Part shown: positions 25,375 through 33,689 of the stretch, in pieces
Layout of the letters: each line of letters opens with the position of its first letter
Position numbering within the stretch: the first letter of the stretch is position 1
From: a virus
DNA length: 43,140 bases
Direction: 5' to 3' (one strand)
IMG/VR virus record: IMGVR_UViG_3300028399_000011
Location: 1 to 43,140 of that record
The notes under the pieces: model-generated
The model's input: the letters and a program-made list of their open reading frames with translations, nothing else
What the model was told of the DNA's origin: nothing
The model's database searches: none
Translations under genes and position numbers: made by a program

Positions 25375-26533
25375 GAGCTGAGCCGACTTGCTCAAGTGAG
25401 GCTAGTCCTGCCTTTACGATTCCATCCAGTGCGCGGCTGAACTCGTCGAGGCTCATTGTGTGCATGACGAGGCGCCATAGGGCCTTCTCGTTGATGGTGT
25501 CGTGGCGGGAAAGGGTCTTGATGAGGATTTGCGTCGCGCGAACCAGCGGACTGCCCGCGATATGGGAGAAGACTTTGTAGAGATTCGCCTCCATCGCGTC
25601 CATAATGCGCAGGGCCTTTGTGAGGTCGGAGGCGGTAATGCGCATGTCGTCCGCGCGGGCAGCGGAAAGAATCATAGCCAGTTTGTGAATGTGAGTTTGC
25701 TTCCTCGCAAGGTAGCCAGTTAGTCGATCGTCGGAAGCAGATTCAATCGTCTGACAGTGTTCCTCATACCACTTGGTGCCCCACTCGTAGGCGTCGTCCG
25801 TCAGCGTGAAAGGGCCTTTCATGTTGGCAATGATGGCGAGGTCTTCGACAAGTTTTTGGCGGAGGGTACTGTCGATTTGCATCTTCCTGCCAGGGTAGGC
25901 TTCGTAGTGACGCTTCTTCTCCCCGTAGACGAATACAGTTCGTGAGACGAACCCGCCGCCAATCGCATACTCAGGGAAGTTCTCGTTTATCCAGCTTGGC
26001 GTAGTCGCGCCGATGAAGTTTATCCAGGGATTGGGGATTTCGATTTCCCCTTCGTAGGATGTATGCCTGCGCCAAGGTCTGGACCTACCGTCCCACAGGT
26101 CCACAAGGACATCTATCATCTCTTTATTCTTCGGGTCTAGGAAGGTGCCTAACTCGCTTGCGATGATGGTAATGGGGGAGTGTTCCTCGCTCTTTCCTCC
26201 AGGCAGCTCCACTACATCGCGGGCGGCAAGGAGGGCCTTCGTGAGCCCTTGCCATGTCGCGCTATGCGGACCGAAGTGGATGCCATCGATTTCGGAAAGG
26301 AGTTCTTCCCCGATTCCGATGGTAGTTGACTTCGCAATTACGCCCGGCGGCGCGACGAAGATTATGAAGAAGTTCGGCTTCCACTTCCAATAGGTCATAT
26401 CTATCCACGTCTTACCCCGCAGCGCGCCGGCGATCGTCGCAATGCCGGAGAAGAAGTGAAAGATATCCGGCGCCTCTAGGTGTTTTGTGTAGTCGAGGTA
26501 AGACAGCAGCCAGTTGTCCAGACTACGCGGCAT
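25256..26533 (-). CDS. DUF3987-like ATPase (putative replicative helicase-type)
   Basis: 425 aa. The N-terminal pattern DIFHFFSGIATIAGALRGK and NFFIIFVAPPGVIAKSTTIG, followed by PITIIASELGTFL and PWINFIGATTPSWIN, matches DUF3987-type P-loop proteins, which sit near primase and helicase genes in phages. The P-loop has Ala in place of the Gly before Lys. It probably acts in replication initiation or DNA unwinding. It overlaps the polymerase fragment upstream by 11 bases, has no clear SD, and overlaps the giant plus-strand gene at its 3' end. Confidence 0.65.
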   Translation of the reverse strand: MPRSLDNWLLSYLDYTKHLEAPDIFHFFSGIATIAGALRGKTWIDMTYWKWKPNFFIIFVAPPGVIAKSTTIGIGEELLSEIDGIHFGPHSATWQGLTKALLAARDVVELPGGKSEEHSPITIIASELGTFLDPKNKEMIDVLVDLWDGRSRPWRRHTSYEGEIEIPNPWINFIGATTPSWINENFPEYAIGGGFVSRTVFVYGEKKRHYEAYPGRKMQIDSTLRQKLVEDLAIIANMKGPFTLTDDAYEWGTKWYEEHCQTIESASDDRLTGYLARKQTHIHKLAMILSAARADDMRITASDLTKALRIMDAMEANLYKVFSHIAGSPLVRATQILIKTLSRHDTINEKALWRLVMHTMSLDEFSRALDGIVKAGLASLEQVGSALNVRSKVRESSDLSAQQAAVIAVLQGTGPRSSSSAAAAS

Positions 26534-27260
26534 GGAGTTCTTTTACTTCGCCCCAGGAGGAATCAGAATAAGCCAAATCAACAGGGATGATGAGTGGGTC
26601 GGGGTAAGGAATTTCTACTTCAATTGTCTTCTTAATTTCGTCAGCATACGAGAGGAGGAAGGTTTCCTTCAGTTGGAAGATAAGGCTGTCGTGGACTTGA
26701 AGGAGGACTTCGATGTCCTTGGGGAAGCGCTCCTCTAGTCGCTCCCAGCCGATGTTGATGGCGATTCCTACGGTGGATTGAGGGATCCATGCTAGGGCGT
26801 CTGTGAAGCAGCTCTCTGGTCGGTCAAGGAATATCCTCCGATAGCCAAATCTATTCTCGACCCGGCGAGCGGAAGCAAGTTGCAGCTGGGTTCTGTCATG
26901 CCATTTGCGAATCCCCGGATGCGCGGCGAACCAGCGGGTCTGGAGTTCCTCCACCTGGGCAACTGGGAGGCCAAGGATCCGCGCAAGAGTGCGTGCGGTT
27001 GCGCCATAGTTCGTGCCGTGACAGAAGTTCTTTGCGAATGTCCGCTCGCGGGAAGTGAAATTATCCCCAAATAAGGCGCGGGCGTTTTCGTTGTGGATGT
27101 CCTTTCCTTCCCGAAGGGCGGCCTTTAGCGGCTCATCGTCGGCTTCCCACACGACTACTTGGAGGTCGGCCCGCTGTAGGTCTGCTTCGCAGATGACGTA
27201 GCCGTCGTCGGGAAGGAATAGCTCCCGTATATTCGGCAACTCGATTGTCTTCGCAACCAT
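26523..27260 (-). CDS. Family A DNA polymerase, C-terminal catalytic fragment
   Basis: 245 aa containing the three polymerase motifs. Motif A is CEADLQRADLQVV (catalytic D27, with Asp at the steric-gate position). Motif B is RTFAKNFCHGTNYG (R73, K77, H81, Y85). Motif C is LLQVHDSLIF (H190, D191). It lacks the exonuclease and thumb, which are encoded by the gene just upstream. The ATG lies two bases after that gene's stop, in another frame, with an AGAGGAAGA SD. The two chains presumably associate to form a complete palm domain (inference). Confidence 0.9.
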   Translation of the reverse strand: MVAKTIELPNIRELFLPDDGYVICEADLQRADLQVVVWEADDEPLKAALREGKDIHNENARALFGDNFTSRERTFAKNFCHGTNYGATARTLARILGLPVAQVEELQTRWFAAHPGIRKWHDRTQLQLASARRVENRFGYRRIFLDRPESCFTDALAWIPQSTVGIAINIGWERLEERFPKDIEVLLQVHDSLIFQLKETFLLSYADEIKKTIEVEIPYPDPLIIPVDLAYSDSSWGEVKELHAA

Positions 27261-27262
27261 GA

Positions 27263-28945
27263 TTATTCTTCCTCTTCGAGCTTGTTTCCCTTTGTGATGT
27301 TTTGTAAGTTGATGCCCATGTTGAAGGCATCTTTAGATGAGGAGAGGCGGAATGTCTCCGTCCCATCTGTTTTTAGCATCGTGCGCACGCGCTTGTCGGA
27401 ATAGATTTTCGCCCGGATGTAGGTTTGTTCGAACTGGCGTAAGCTGGATAGCTCAATCAGGGCGCGCGTTATGGGAAGGAGAATAGGATCCTGCTTGGCA
27501 AGTTGCTGGAGCGCATTCTGGTCGGTCGTTGGCTTCTTGGTCTTTGGGTTGAGGACTTTGCGTAGTTTCATCTCGTCGTAGAAGAGAATCTTCATCTGTG
27601 TGTCGCTGGTGTACCACGGGGCTTTGTAGCGTTTCGTCCCCACGTTTCGGCCAACGATCTTCTCCAGCCAGCGTTCGCGCTTCTCGATTTCAAATTCAAT
27701 GTAGCTTGCAAAGCGCAGGCACCGCGCGTCGTTCCAGCGGATCCCCCTAAGCCAGACGTTGAAGTTGCGCTCATTCTGCCTATGTTGGAAGGCATGAAGG
27801 GGAATCAGCCGCTCTTCGCGAGAGAGGAGCTTCTCCTGCTCAAAGCGCACTTCGTATGTGACACAGCAGTCCTTGCAATTGTAGCGCCAATATTGCTCAT
27901 CAGGGACAGCGGCGTTTTGTTCCTTCGACTCGTCTTTCCAATAGCGGTGGTAGGAGCAGTAAATGCTGGATAGGAAGTCCAGAGCCTTCGGCGTGCCGGG
28001 GAGGAGGAGGTTCTGAGTGATAGAGGTGTCCCAGTCTAGCCGCGGCCGGATGCCCCACCAGTAGGAAAGATATTGCCTGTCGTAGTTGAAGTTCTGTCCA
28101 ATTATGCGCGCATTGGGATGGGTGAGGATGCGGCGAAGTAGTTTGACGATGAGGAGTTCTTCCTCTTCGGAAAAGTATTCTCCTCTATCCCGGTAGAGGA
28201 ATGGGATACAAATCGCCTCATCCGCGCTCCACGAGAAGCCGATGCAAGAGATATACGGCCTAAAGGTCTCGATGTCACACGCGAGCCAAATCTCCTCCTG
28301 TTCGAGGCGGGAGAGGAGTCCAGTTGCCCATTCGACGCAATCCGATGCCGACGGCCGGATGTGGAATTTGTAAGTCGGCTGGGGAATGGAGGGGTGAGAT
28401 AGCTCCGGCCGAATCCGCATCTTTATATCGTGGCGAACCCACTCAATCCACTCCCACTGGCGGAGGACAAGGGCGGGATGGAGAATGGGAATCACCTTGT
28501 ATGGCGTGCCATCGGGACGGCGGTAGATGGACTCTAGCACACTCCCTCGCCACTTTGTGATTCCGGATTCTCCCGTGAGTGCCCACAAAGCGGTGTCCCC
28601 TACAGCGACGATGAGATAGGGATTCGTCTCCCGGATTTCTTCCTTCAGCAGTTCGATGCCGGCTCGGATTGGTTCCTTCGGATACCGGCCGAGGTACTCC
28701 TCTACGCCTTCCTTCTTTGCGGCGGTCTTTGTGAGGAAGAAGTGGGAGATCTTGTTCCCCGGCGGACGGACGTGGCATACGTTCGTAATCCGGGCAGAAG
28801 ATAAGTCAATCCCATTCTCCTGAAAGAGGTCGCGAAGGAGGCGGCCTGATGCTCCCACAAAGGGGATGCCCCGGTGGATTTCATTCTCACCGGGGGCTTC
28901 CCCTACGATGAGGAGCTTATTGGGGCGGGGTCCGGCGCAGATCAT
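27263..28945 (-). CDS. UDG-like domain + 3'-5' exonuclease + N-terminal part of family A DNA polymerase
   Basis: 560 aa. Residues about 8-180 resemble a uracil-DNA glycosylase of the family 4 type: LLIVGEAPGENE, NVCHVRPPGN, ILHPALVLR (H156). The expected CxxC iron-sulphur cysteines are not visible. Residues about 215-370 are a DEDDy exonuclease: CDIET (D224, E226), NFNYD (D289), YNCKD (Y355, D359). Residues 380-555 are the thumb and the palm segment TFRLSSS to NLQNI. The protein stops just before motif A, which lies in the next gene. SPO1-type phages also place a UDG domain on polymerase, as I recall. It starts in an ATGA overlap with dUTPase. Confidence 0.88.
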   Translation of the reverse strand: MICAGPRPNKLLIVGEAPGENEIHRGIPFVGASGRLLRDLFQENGIDLSSARITNVCHVRPPGNKISHFFLTKTAAKKEGVEEYLGRYPKEPIRAGIELLKEEIRETNPYLIVAVGDTALWALTGESGITKWRGSVLESIYRRPDGTPYKVIPILHPALVLRQWEWIEWVRHDIKMRIRPELSHPSIPQPTYKFHIRPSASDCVEWATGLLSRLEQEEIWLACDIETFRPYISCIGFSWSADEAICIPFLYRDRGEYFSEEEELLIVKLLRRILTHPNARIIGQNFNYDRQYLSYWWGIRPRLDWDTSITQNLLLPGTPKALDFLSSIYCSYHRYWKDESKEQNAAVPDEQYWRYNCKDCCVTYEVRFEQEKLLSREERLIPLHAFQHRQNERNFNVWLRGIRWNDARCLRFASYIEFEIEKRERWLEKIVGRNVGTKRYKAPWYTSDTQMKILFYDEMKLRKVLNPKTKKPTTDQNALQQLAKQDPILLPITRALIELSSLRQFEQTYIRAKIYSDKRVRTMLKTDGTETFRLSSSKDAFNMGINLQNITKGNKLEEEE

Positions 28946-29448
28946 ACGCCGGTGCTGCCCAGGCCATTGGTGCCGCGCGTACCCGCCCCGCTGGCCGCCT
29001 GTGCGCCCGCGTCAGCGGCGTTCGCCCCCCGCCCTATACCTAGGTACCGCCCTACCCGCAAAAGCGCCTGTCGTAGCCTCTCCAGCCGACGGCTCTTATT
29101 CAGACACGGCACCACTACGAGCTGCGCAATCCGCTGTCCAGGATTGATTTGCATTTGTGCGGTGGACTTCAGAATGACCTTAATGGTCCCGCGGTAGCCA
29201 GGATCGATAATGCCGGGAGCGTTGAGGACGTAGAGGCCCTTGGCGGCAAGTCCGGAGCGGGAGCAGACGAGGCCAACGAATCCCTTTGGGATGCTTACGG
29301 TGACGCCCGTGTCGACGATGTAGGGAAGGTCGCCCGGGGCGATCTGCGCAAAGGCCGTTGGGTTGACGAGGTCGAAGCCCGCGTCGGAAGGATGGGCCTT
29401 CTCAGGGATGATGGCTTCAGGGATGGCTTTCTTGAATTTGATTCGCAT
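28942..29448 (-). CDS. dut: dUTPase
   Basis: 168 aa. All five trimeric dUTPase motifs are visible: DAGFDL (1), CSRSGLA (2), NAPGIIDPGYRGTIKV (3), GQRIAQLVV (4) and RGTNGLGSTG (5, with Leu where Phe is usual). A Gly/Ala-rich linker of about 40 residues separates motifs 4 and 5. It converts dUTP to dUMP and PPi, lowering uracil incorporation, which fits the UDG-like domain on the adjacent polymerase. The start follows AGGAGGACACACCA. Confidence 0.93.
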   Translation of the reverse strand: MRIKFKKAIPEAIIPEKAHPSDAGFDLVNPTAFAQIAPGDLPYIVDTGVTVSIPKGFVGLVCSRSGLAAKGLYVLNAPGIIDPGYRGTIKVILKSTAQMQINPGQRIAQLVVVPCLNKSRRLERLRQALLRVGRYLGIGRGANAADAGAQAASGAGTRGTNGLGSTGV

Positions 29449-29460
29449 TGGTGTGTCCTC

Positions 29461-30759
29461 CTATTCAGCTTTGCCCGTCTTTTTGAGAAGGGCAAGGTTA
29501 TAATACTTCTCGTTCAGTTCGATTCCGGTGGCGAAACACTCCGCGCGACTCGCGGCTGGGAAGATGTTGCCGCTCCCGCAGAAGGGGTCAAGAACCTTGT
29601 CGCCTGGGTAAGCGGAGCGGATGAGGAGGTTGTGAAGTAGGTCTACTGGCTTGTGCGCTGGGTGGTCGGTCTTTGTGGGTTGGGGAATGGAGAGTACATC
29701 CGTGTAGAGGCCGGTGACTTTCTTGCCGCCTCGATAGGCGTACATGATTGCCTCGTAGGTATAGCGAGGGCCGAAGTCGGCATTCGGATATGCGCCCGTG
29801 TTGCCTTTTGCCCAGATAAGGGGGCGCGGCCAGACATCCCAGCCACAGGTCATGAATGCGATTTGGACGTAGCCCCAATGGTTGATGTCGCAGAAGACGT
29901 ATGCGTGGGCCTGGGGCTTGCAAAGGCGGGAAGCTTCTTCCGCAAGGAATTGGATAAGTTCTTCGAACGCCTCGCGGGAATCGTCGTATTCATGTTCATC
30001 CGTGTCAAAGGTGCCCTTCTTATGGATGTCGATTCCATAAGGGGGGTCGGTGAGGAGGATGTCGAACGTGGATGGGGGGAGGGTAGGGAGGATCTCCCGC
30101 ATGTCGCCCAGGCGCAGGTCATGGGAAGATTCAACTTCCTCTAGCTCCGCCCGCCTGGCTGCAATCTCCTCATGCTTCTTCTTCTCGCGGATGAGTTTGA
30201 GTGCTTCCTTCTCGTTCTTCGCGGCGGCGACAAATGGGTCGTCCATGTGCTCGGCGATGACGATTGCAGTAGAGGCTTCCGTTACATCGCGCTGCGTCGC
30301 AGGCCGGCCCTTGTGGATGATTGCGAATTCTTCTGCGGTGTCGGTCTTCCGCCAGGAGTCGCCATGCTGTTCTTTGCGGAGTTTGTGGAGGAGGGCGATG
30401 GCGGTAGTCTTCTCCTGCCAAGTGAGGTCGCGGCGACGAATGTTCTCCTCCAGCTCCGCTTCATACGCGGCAGCGTCGTCGATGTTCGTGATGAAGGTGA
30501 CTGGGACTTTGCCGAGCGGGACTTCGGCCCCGTCGTGGCGGAAGGTCAGGCCGCACTCGTGGAGAAGGCGAATGGCGCGGAGCCGGTTCTCCCCCGCGAC
30601 GAGGATGACAGATTCCTTCCCGTCGCGGACTACGAGTGGGTTAAGAAGCTCGCTTTGGTAGATCGACGCCGCGAGTTCTTCTATGAAGGTTTCGTCGAAT
30701 TGCTTGCGAATTCGCTTGTCGTGCTGAACGACGATTTCGTCTGTTGGAAGAAGCTCCAT
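29461..30759 (-). CDS. ParB-like nuclease domain fused to beta-class DNA methyltransferase
   Basis: 432 aa. The N-terminal ParB/Srx-like domain (about 1-110) has the phosphate-binding AGENRLRA motif (55-62). A helical linker with HTH character follows (110-200). The methyltransferase has DPPYGID (238-244) before the S-adenosylmethionine motif DPFCGSG (391-397), the order of beta-class N6-adenine or N4-cytosine enzymes. It probably methylates phage DNA, perhaps against host restriction; target unknown. The start has SD GGAGGTACT. It follows a terminator-like hairpin. Confidence 0.88.
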   Translation of the reverse strand: MELLPTDEIVVQHDKRIRKQFDETFIEELAASIYQSELLNPLVVRDGKESVILVAGENRLRAIRLLHECGLTFRHDGAEVPLGKVPVTFITNIDDAAAYEAELEENIRRRDLTWQEKTTAIALLHKLRKEQHGDSWRKTDTAEEFAIIHKGRPATQRDVTEASTAIVIAEHMDDPFVAAAKNEKEALKLIREKKKHEEIAARRAELEEVESSHDLRLGDMREILPTLPPSTFDILLTDPPYGIDIHKKGTFDTDEHEYDDSREAFEELIQFLAEEASRLCKPQAHAYVFCDINHWGYVQIAFMTCGWDVWPRPLIWAKGNTGAYPNADFGPRYTYEAIMYAYRGGKKVTGLYTDVLSIPQPTKTDHPAHKPVDLLHNLLIRSAYPGDKVLDPFCGSGNIFPAASRAECFATGIELNEKYYNLALLKKTGKAE

Positions 30760-30773
30760 AGTACCTCCAAGTG

Positions 30774-30801
30774 AAAAGGGAGAGGGGGCCGAAGCCCCCT
30801 C
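30774..30801 (-). terminator. Terminator/attenuator with UUCG loop
   Basis: On the minus strand GAGGGGGC, loop TTCG, GCCCCCTC (30801-30782), then TCCCTTTTC. It lies between the candidate ssDNA-binding gene and the methyltransferase gene, and would lower expression of the methyltransferase, dUTPase and polymerase genes relative to those upstream. Confidence 0.75.
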
Positions 30802-30807
30802 GCTCAG

Positions 30808-31278
30808 TTACGCGACAGGCGCGAAGTTGCGCACCACCGCGCGGGTCCGGTCGTTGTAGGTTTCATGTCGGACGGACACGCGGGCAGAGCGGCCTTCGAG
30901 CATGCGGAAGGACCAGCCCGAGTTGGGGTCAATCCCCAATGCGGCGAGCAGCATACCCAGGCGGACGTTCTTGGTCTTGTCGTTCATGATGAGATTGCCC
31001 TCGGAATCGAGGTCCAGCCAAATGGACAGGTCCGCCGTGGGTTTGTCATGACCGACGGCCTCCCGCGCCCGCTCGTCGTCGATGACGAAGGACAGGGTGA
31101 GCTGGTAGGAGGGTTCAGTGCGGTCGGAGTCTTCCTTCGGGTCGAACTTGCGCACCTTGACGGAGCCCTCTTTGACGGTGCCAATGGCCTCGTCGATCTC
31201 AGGGATGAGGGGGTACTCCGTCGGCAGTTCGCCGGAGAAGCTGCGGTCAAGGAAGGTATCAGGGTCGAACGATCCCAT
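30808..31278 (-). CDS. Putative ssDNA-binding protein, 156 aa
   Basis: Start with SD TTGGAGGC. The product is a beta-rich domain (PSYQLTLSFVIDDERAREAV, ADLSIWLDLDSEGNLIMN, SARVSVRHETYNDRTRAVV) without enzymatic motifs, encoded beside a Sak4-like ATPase and ahead of the replication genes. An OB-like SSB is the usual occupant of this place. The terminator directly after it suggests high expression. The C-terminus lacks the usual acidic SSB tail, so the call is tentative. Confidence 0.5.
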   Translation of the reverse strand: MGSFDPDTFLDRSFSGELPTEYPLIPEIDEAIGTVKEGSVKVRKFDPKEDSDRTEPSYQLTLSFVIDDERAREAVGHDKPTADLSIWLDLDSEGNLIMNDKTKNVRLGMLLAALGIDPNSGWSFRMLEGRSARVSVRHETYNDRTRAVVRNFAPVA

Positions 31279-31330
31279 AGTGTGTTGCCTCCAAGTTGGT
31301 CTGTGTTAGGGTCTGATATCGCGGGCGGTA

Positions 31331-32167
31331 TTAGCCCCCGTTTGCTTTGGCGCGCCAACTCTCAATCAGCGCGCCAAAACCCGGCTTCAGCTTGTCACTC
31401 TGCGGAAGGTTGCGGGACTTGGCAACCGCGCCCTCAGGGACAACGGACCAAGTAAAGGTCGCACCCTCTCGGCGTTGCAGAATGACATCTGAGAAGATTT
31501 GCGGAAGCTCCGGGCCGATAGCCCTTCCGAGCGCATTCGGCACGGCTTTTCGGATTCCGTATTCCACGTCGTAGTCGATGTGGGAGACGAGCACAAAGTG
31601 GCAGCGCGTCAGGTTGCAGAGGGAATCGATGATGGCGATTTCCTTCTTCTGGGATGCGCCCCATTGAGGTTGGCTAAGGGCCACTGGCTCGCCTACCATG
31701 AACTGCATTGCGATTTTGTTCAGGCCGGTGAGGGAGTCGATGACGATAACGCGATCCGTCCCCCATTCTTCGACTGAGCCAAACTCCTTCCCATTCTGGT
31801 CGACGAAGTTGTCCAGGGTCTCAAGGAGACGGATGTATTGGTCATATTTGACCTTATTGGGGTCGTTGGTTCGTTCCTTGAGGGAGTTCCAGGACAGCGG
31901 GGCAATTTCCTTTGCGGCCTTCGCCATGTCGCGGAAGGAGCTTGCGCCCGGAGGGATATAGGCCCAGTGGACTTTGTCCGGGTCGATCTCCGGCCACGGG
32001 CAGTTGGGGAACTTCGGGGCCAGGTTTTCCATACTGGGCTCGGTGAAGATGACGAAGAGTTCCAGACCGGCCTCCGCCACAAGGGAGCGGAGGGATGTGG
32101 TCTTCCCTGAGCCCGAGTCGCCCATGAGGAGAACGTTCACGCCATGAGTCAGGTAGTTGTTAGTCAT
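31331..32167 (-). CDS. Sak4-like RecA-fold ATPase (recombination mediator)
   Basis: 278 aa. Walker A is GDSGSGKT (16-23) and Walker B is VIVIDSL (140-146). The segment LFVIFTEPSMENLAPKFP is typical of phage AAA_24/Sak4 proteins. These promote single-strand annealing with an SSB partner, which fits the adjacent candidate SSB gene. It overlaps the previous gene by eight bases. Role is inferred from the family. Confidence 0.8.
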   Translation of the reverse strand: MTNNYLTHGVNVLLMGDSGSGKTTSLRSLVAEAGLELFVIFTEPSMENLAPKFPNCPWPEIDPDKVHWAYIPPGASSFRDMAKAAKEIAPLSWNSLKERTNDPNKVKYDQYIRLLETLDNFVDQNGKEFGSVEEWGTDRVIVIDSLTGLNKIAMQFMVGEPVALSQPQWGASQKKEIAIIDSLCNLTRCHFVLVSHIDYDVEYGIRKAVPNALGRAIGPELPQIFSDVILQRREGATFTWSVVPEGAVAKSRNLPQSDKLKPGFGALIESWRAKANGG

Positions 32168-32504
32168 AGGGGAGTATACCTCGCTCTAGTAGGGAGAGAG
32201 TGTGGAGTAGAACTTCCTTAGGTATATAGCCTGCCAGTACGCGACCTTGGGATATTTCATAGTCTGACAGCAGGTGCCCACCGCCGCACTGGGGACAGGG
32301 TTCCATAGTAGCAGTAAATGCGTGTTGACATCCAGCAGTCTGTAGATGAGTAATGCTCCCCCAGGGAGTTCCACAGACTGGGCACACAAATACGGTCGAC
32401 CAGAGGACTTTATTGCAAGCATGGGTCGTTCCGATTCCGAGGAAGCGTTCATAGGGGTATGTGATCCGGTATGCCGTCTCAACGAAGATTGCTTGTATGT
32501 CCAT
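32160..32504 (-). CDS. Zinc-ribbon protein, 114 aa
   Basis: CPVC and CPQC pairs about 32 residues apart form a zinc ribbon in the middle, followed by a helical C-terminus (LLHTLSLLERGILPYD). I place the start at MDIQAIF (32504), because the upstream extension comes from a TTG and is not protein-like. The gene overlaps the next one by eight bases. Function unknown. Confidence 0.6.
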   Translation of the reverse strand: MDIQAIFVETAYRITYPYERFLGIGTTHACNKVLWSTVFVCPVCGTPWGSITHLQTAGCQHAFTATMEPCPQCGGGHLLSDYEISQGRVLAGYIPKEVLLHTLSLLERGILPYD

Positions 32505-32718
32505 AGGTTCGCACAAGTTTGCGCAAGTAGGACTCGATTTCAGGGAGAAGGGCAATCAGCTCCGCAAATGCACGGTCTTCGATACCGGAGGCAAGTACCC
32601 TGCCAGGCGTGTGGGTGTCGCAGATGCAATAGTAGTTGCCTTGCTTCTCCACGCGAAGTGGGAAGATGCTAAGGTTCGACCGCGTGTAGAGGGCGAGGAT
32701 GTCGTGGATTGTTGTCAT
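32479..32718 (-). CDS. Hypothetical protein, 79 aa
   Basis: The start at 32718 overlaps the nuclease stop (ATGA) with GGAGG ten bases upstream. The product MTTIHDILALYTRSNLSIF has a short Cys-containing middle (YYCICDTHTPGR) and a helical C-terminus. It overlaps the zinc-ribbon gene by 26 bases. No family is recognised. Confidence 0.55.
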   Translation of the reverse strand: MTTIHDILALYTRSNLSIFPLRVEKQGNYYCICDTHTPGRVLASGIEDRAFAELIALLPEIESYLRKLVRTYGHTSNLR

Positions 32719-33689
32719 AGATGCTCTACCTCCACGGGAGACCAAGTGCGTTCCTGATATGCGCTGAAGTTCGGTACGGCTGGGGTTTGGGTCATGCAGA
32801 GATCCTTATACCCGCAGCCACCATATTGGCTACACGGCTCCCCCCAGGCGCGGTGGAAGCGGAGGGATTTCCAATCCGCGACAATCTGCCGCACGGTGTG
32901 GAGGAGTGAGTCATACCAGTCGTCGAGCTTCCACTGTGGGGGCATGAGAATTGTGTCGGCATAGTGTAGCTTCGTCTTAAGGATTCCTGCTCCGCGAACG
33001 ATTGCCCCACGGACGTTGATGCCGACTTCCCGTGCGCCCCAGATGTAGCCAAGGAGCTGGCCGCGGGTCTCCCACTTCTCTGCCCAGGACTCGCCCATGG
33101 AGCCGGTTGTCTTGTCGTCGTAGACAAAGGGGCGAGCGTCGCCGGCTTGCATGATGGCGTCGAAGCGACCGGCGTAGAGGATTGGGTCGCCCGTCTCGGG
33201 ATTGGAAATAGGCAGCGGGACGACAAAGCCGAATTCCACCGCAAGGGAATCGTGTACCTTCGCCGGCGCGAATGGGTCGATGTTCGGCGTGCCGAAGTAG
33301 TCGAAGTAGCCGAGGAAGGCGTCGATTACGCGATAGTAGGGCTTCTTGCCGTCTGCTGGTTCGAAGTCCCCGTAGGTCTTTATGATTGCTTCGACGCCAC
33401 GGTGGACAGCGGAGTCGAAGTCGAGGCCTTCCTCGTAGTATGCTTTGCGGTAGGCACGCATCCCGTCCGCATAGGCGCCGCCCGCAAGTAGATGGACGGA
33501 TGGTACAACGGGAACGCGGTTCGCGCAATATTCCCAGAAGAACGCTCGTGGGCAGGAGCGATACTTGTCAATCAGGCTCGACGACAGAGCTTCTGGAAAG
33601 CGAGGAGTTATGTCCGTCGCCTTCACGAGGCCGGATAATGAGAGATTTGCCTGACCTGTGGAAGGAGACTCGGTATGCAAGTTTTGCAT
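32715..33689 (-). CDS. Fe-S PD-(D/E)XK nuclease (Cas4/RecB-like)
   Basis: 324 aa. The nuclease core has GRFD (D177), VYDDKTT (D191, K193) and QLLGY (Q211). One Cys (C46, in SCPRAFF) plus a C-terminal cluster (C286, C292, C298) supply four ligands for a 4Fe-4S cluster, the Cas4/AddB layout. It is encoded between recombination and helicase genes, so DNA end processing for recombination is likely. The assigned start overlaps the upstream gene by 122 bases and has a poor SD, so the true start may be later. Confidence 0.78.
   Translation of the reverse strand: MQNLHTESPSTGQANLSLSGLVKATDITPRFPEALSSSLIDKYRSCPRAFFWEYCANRVPVVPSVHLLAGGAYADGMRAYRKAYYEEGLDFDSAVHRGVEAIIKTYGDFEPADGKKPYYRVIDAFLGYFDYFGTPNIDPFAPAKVHDSLAVEFGFVVPLPISNPETGDPILYAGRFDAIMQAGDARPFVYDDKTTGSMGESWAEKWETRGQLLGYIWGAREVGINVRGAIVRGAGILKTKLHYADTILMPPQWKLDDWYDSLLHTVRQIVADWKSLRFHRAWGEPCSQYGGCGYKDLCMTQTPAVPNFSAYQERTWSPVEVEHL

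Noticed and set aside
29499-29504. TATAAT on the plus strand
   Set aside because: It lies inside the methyltransferase gene in antisense, with no -35 and no gene to serve.
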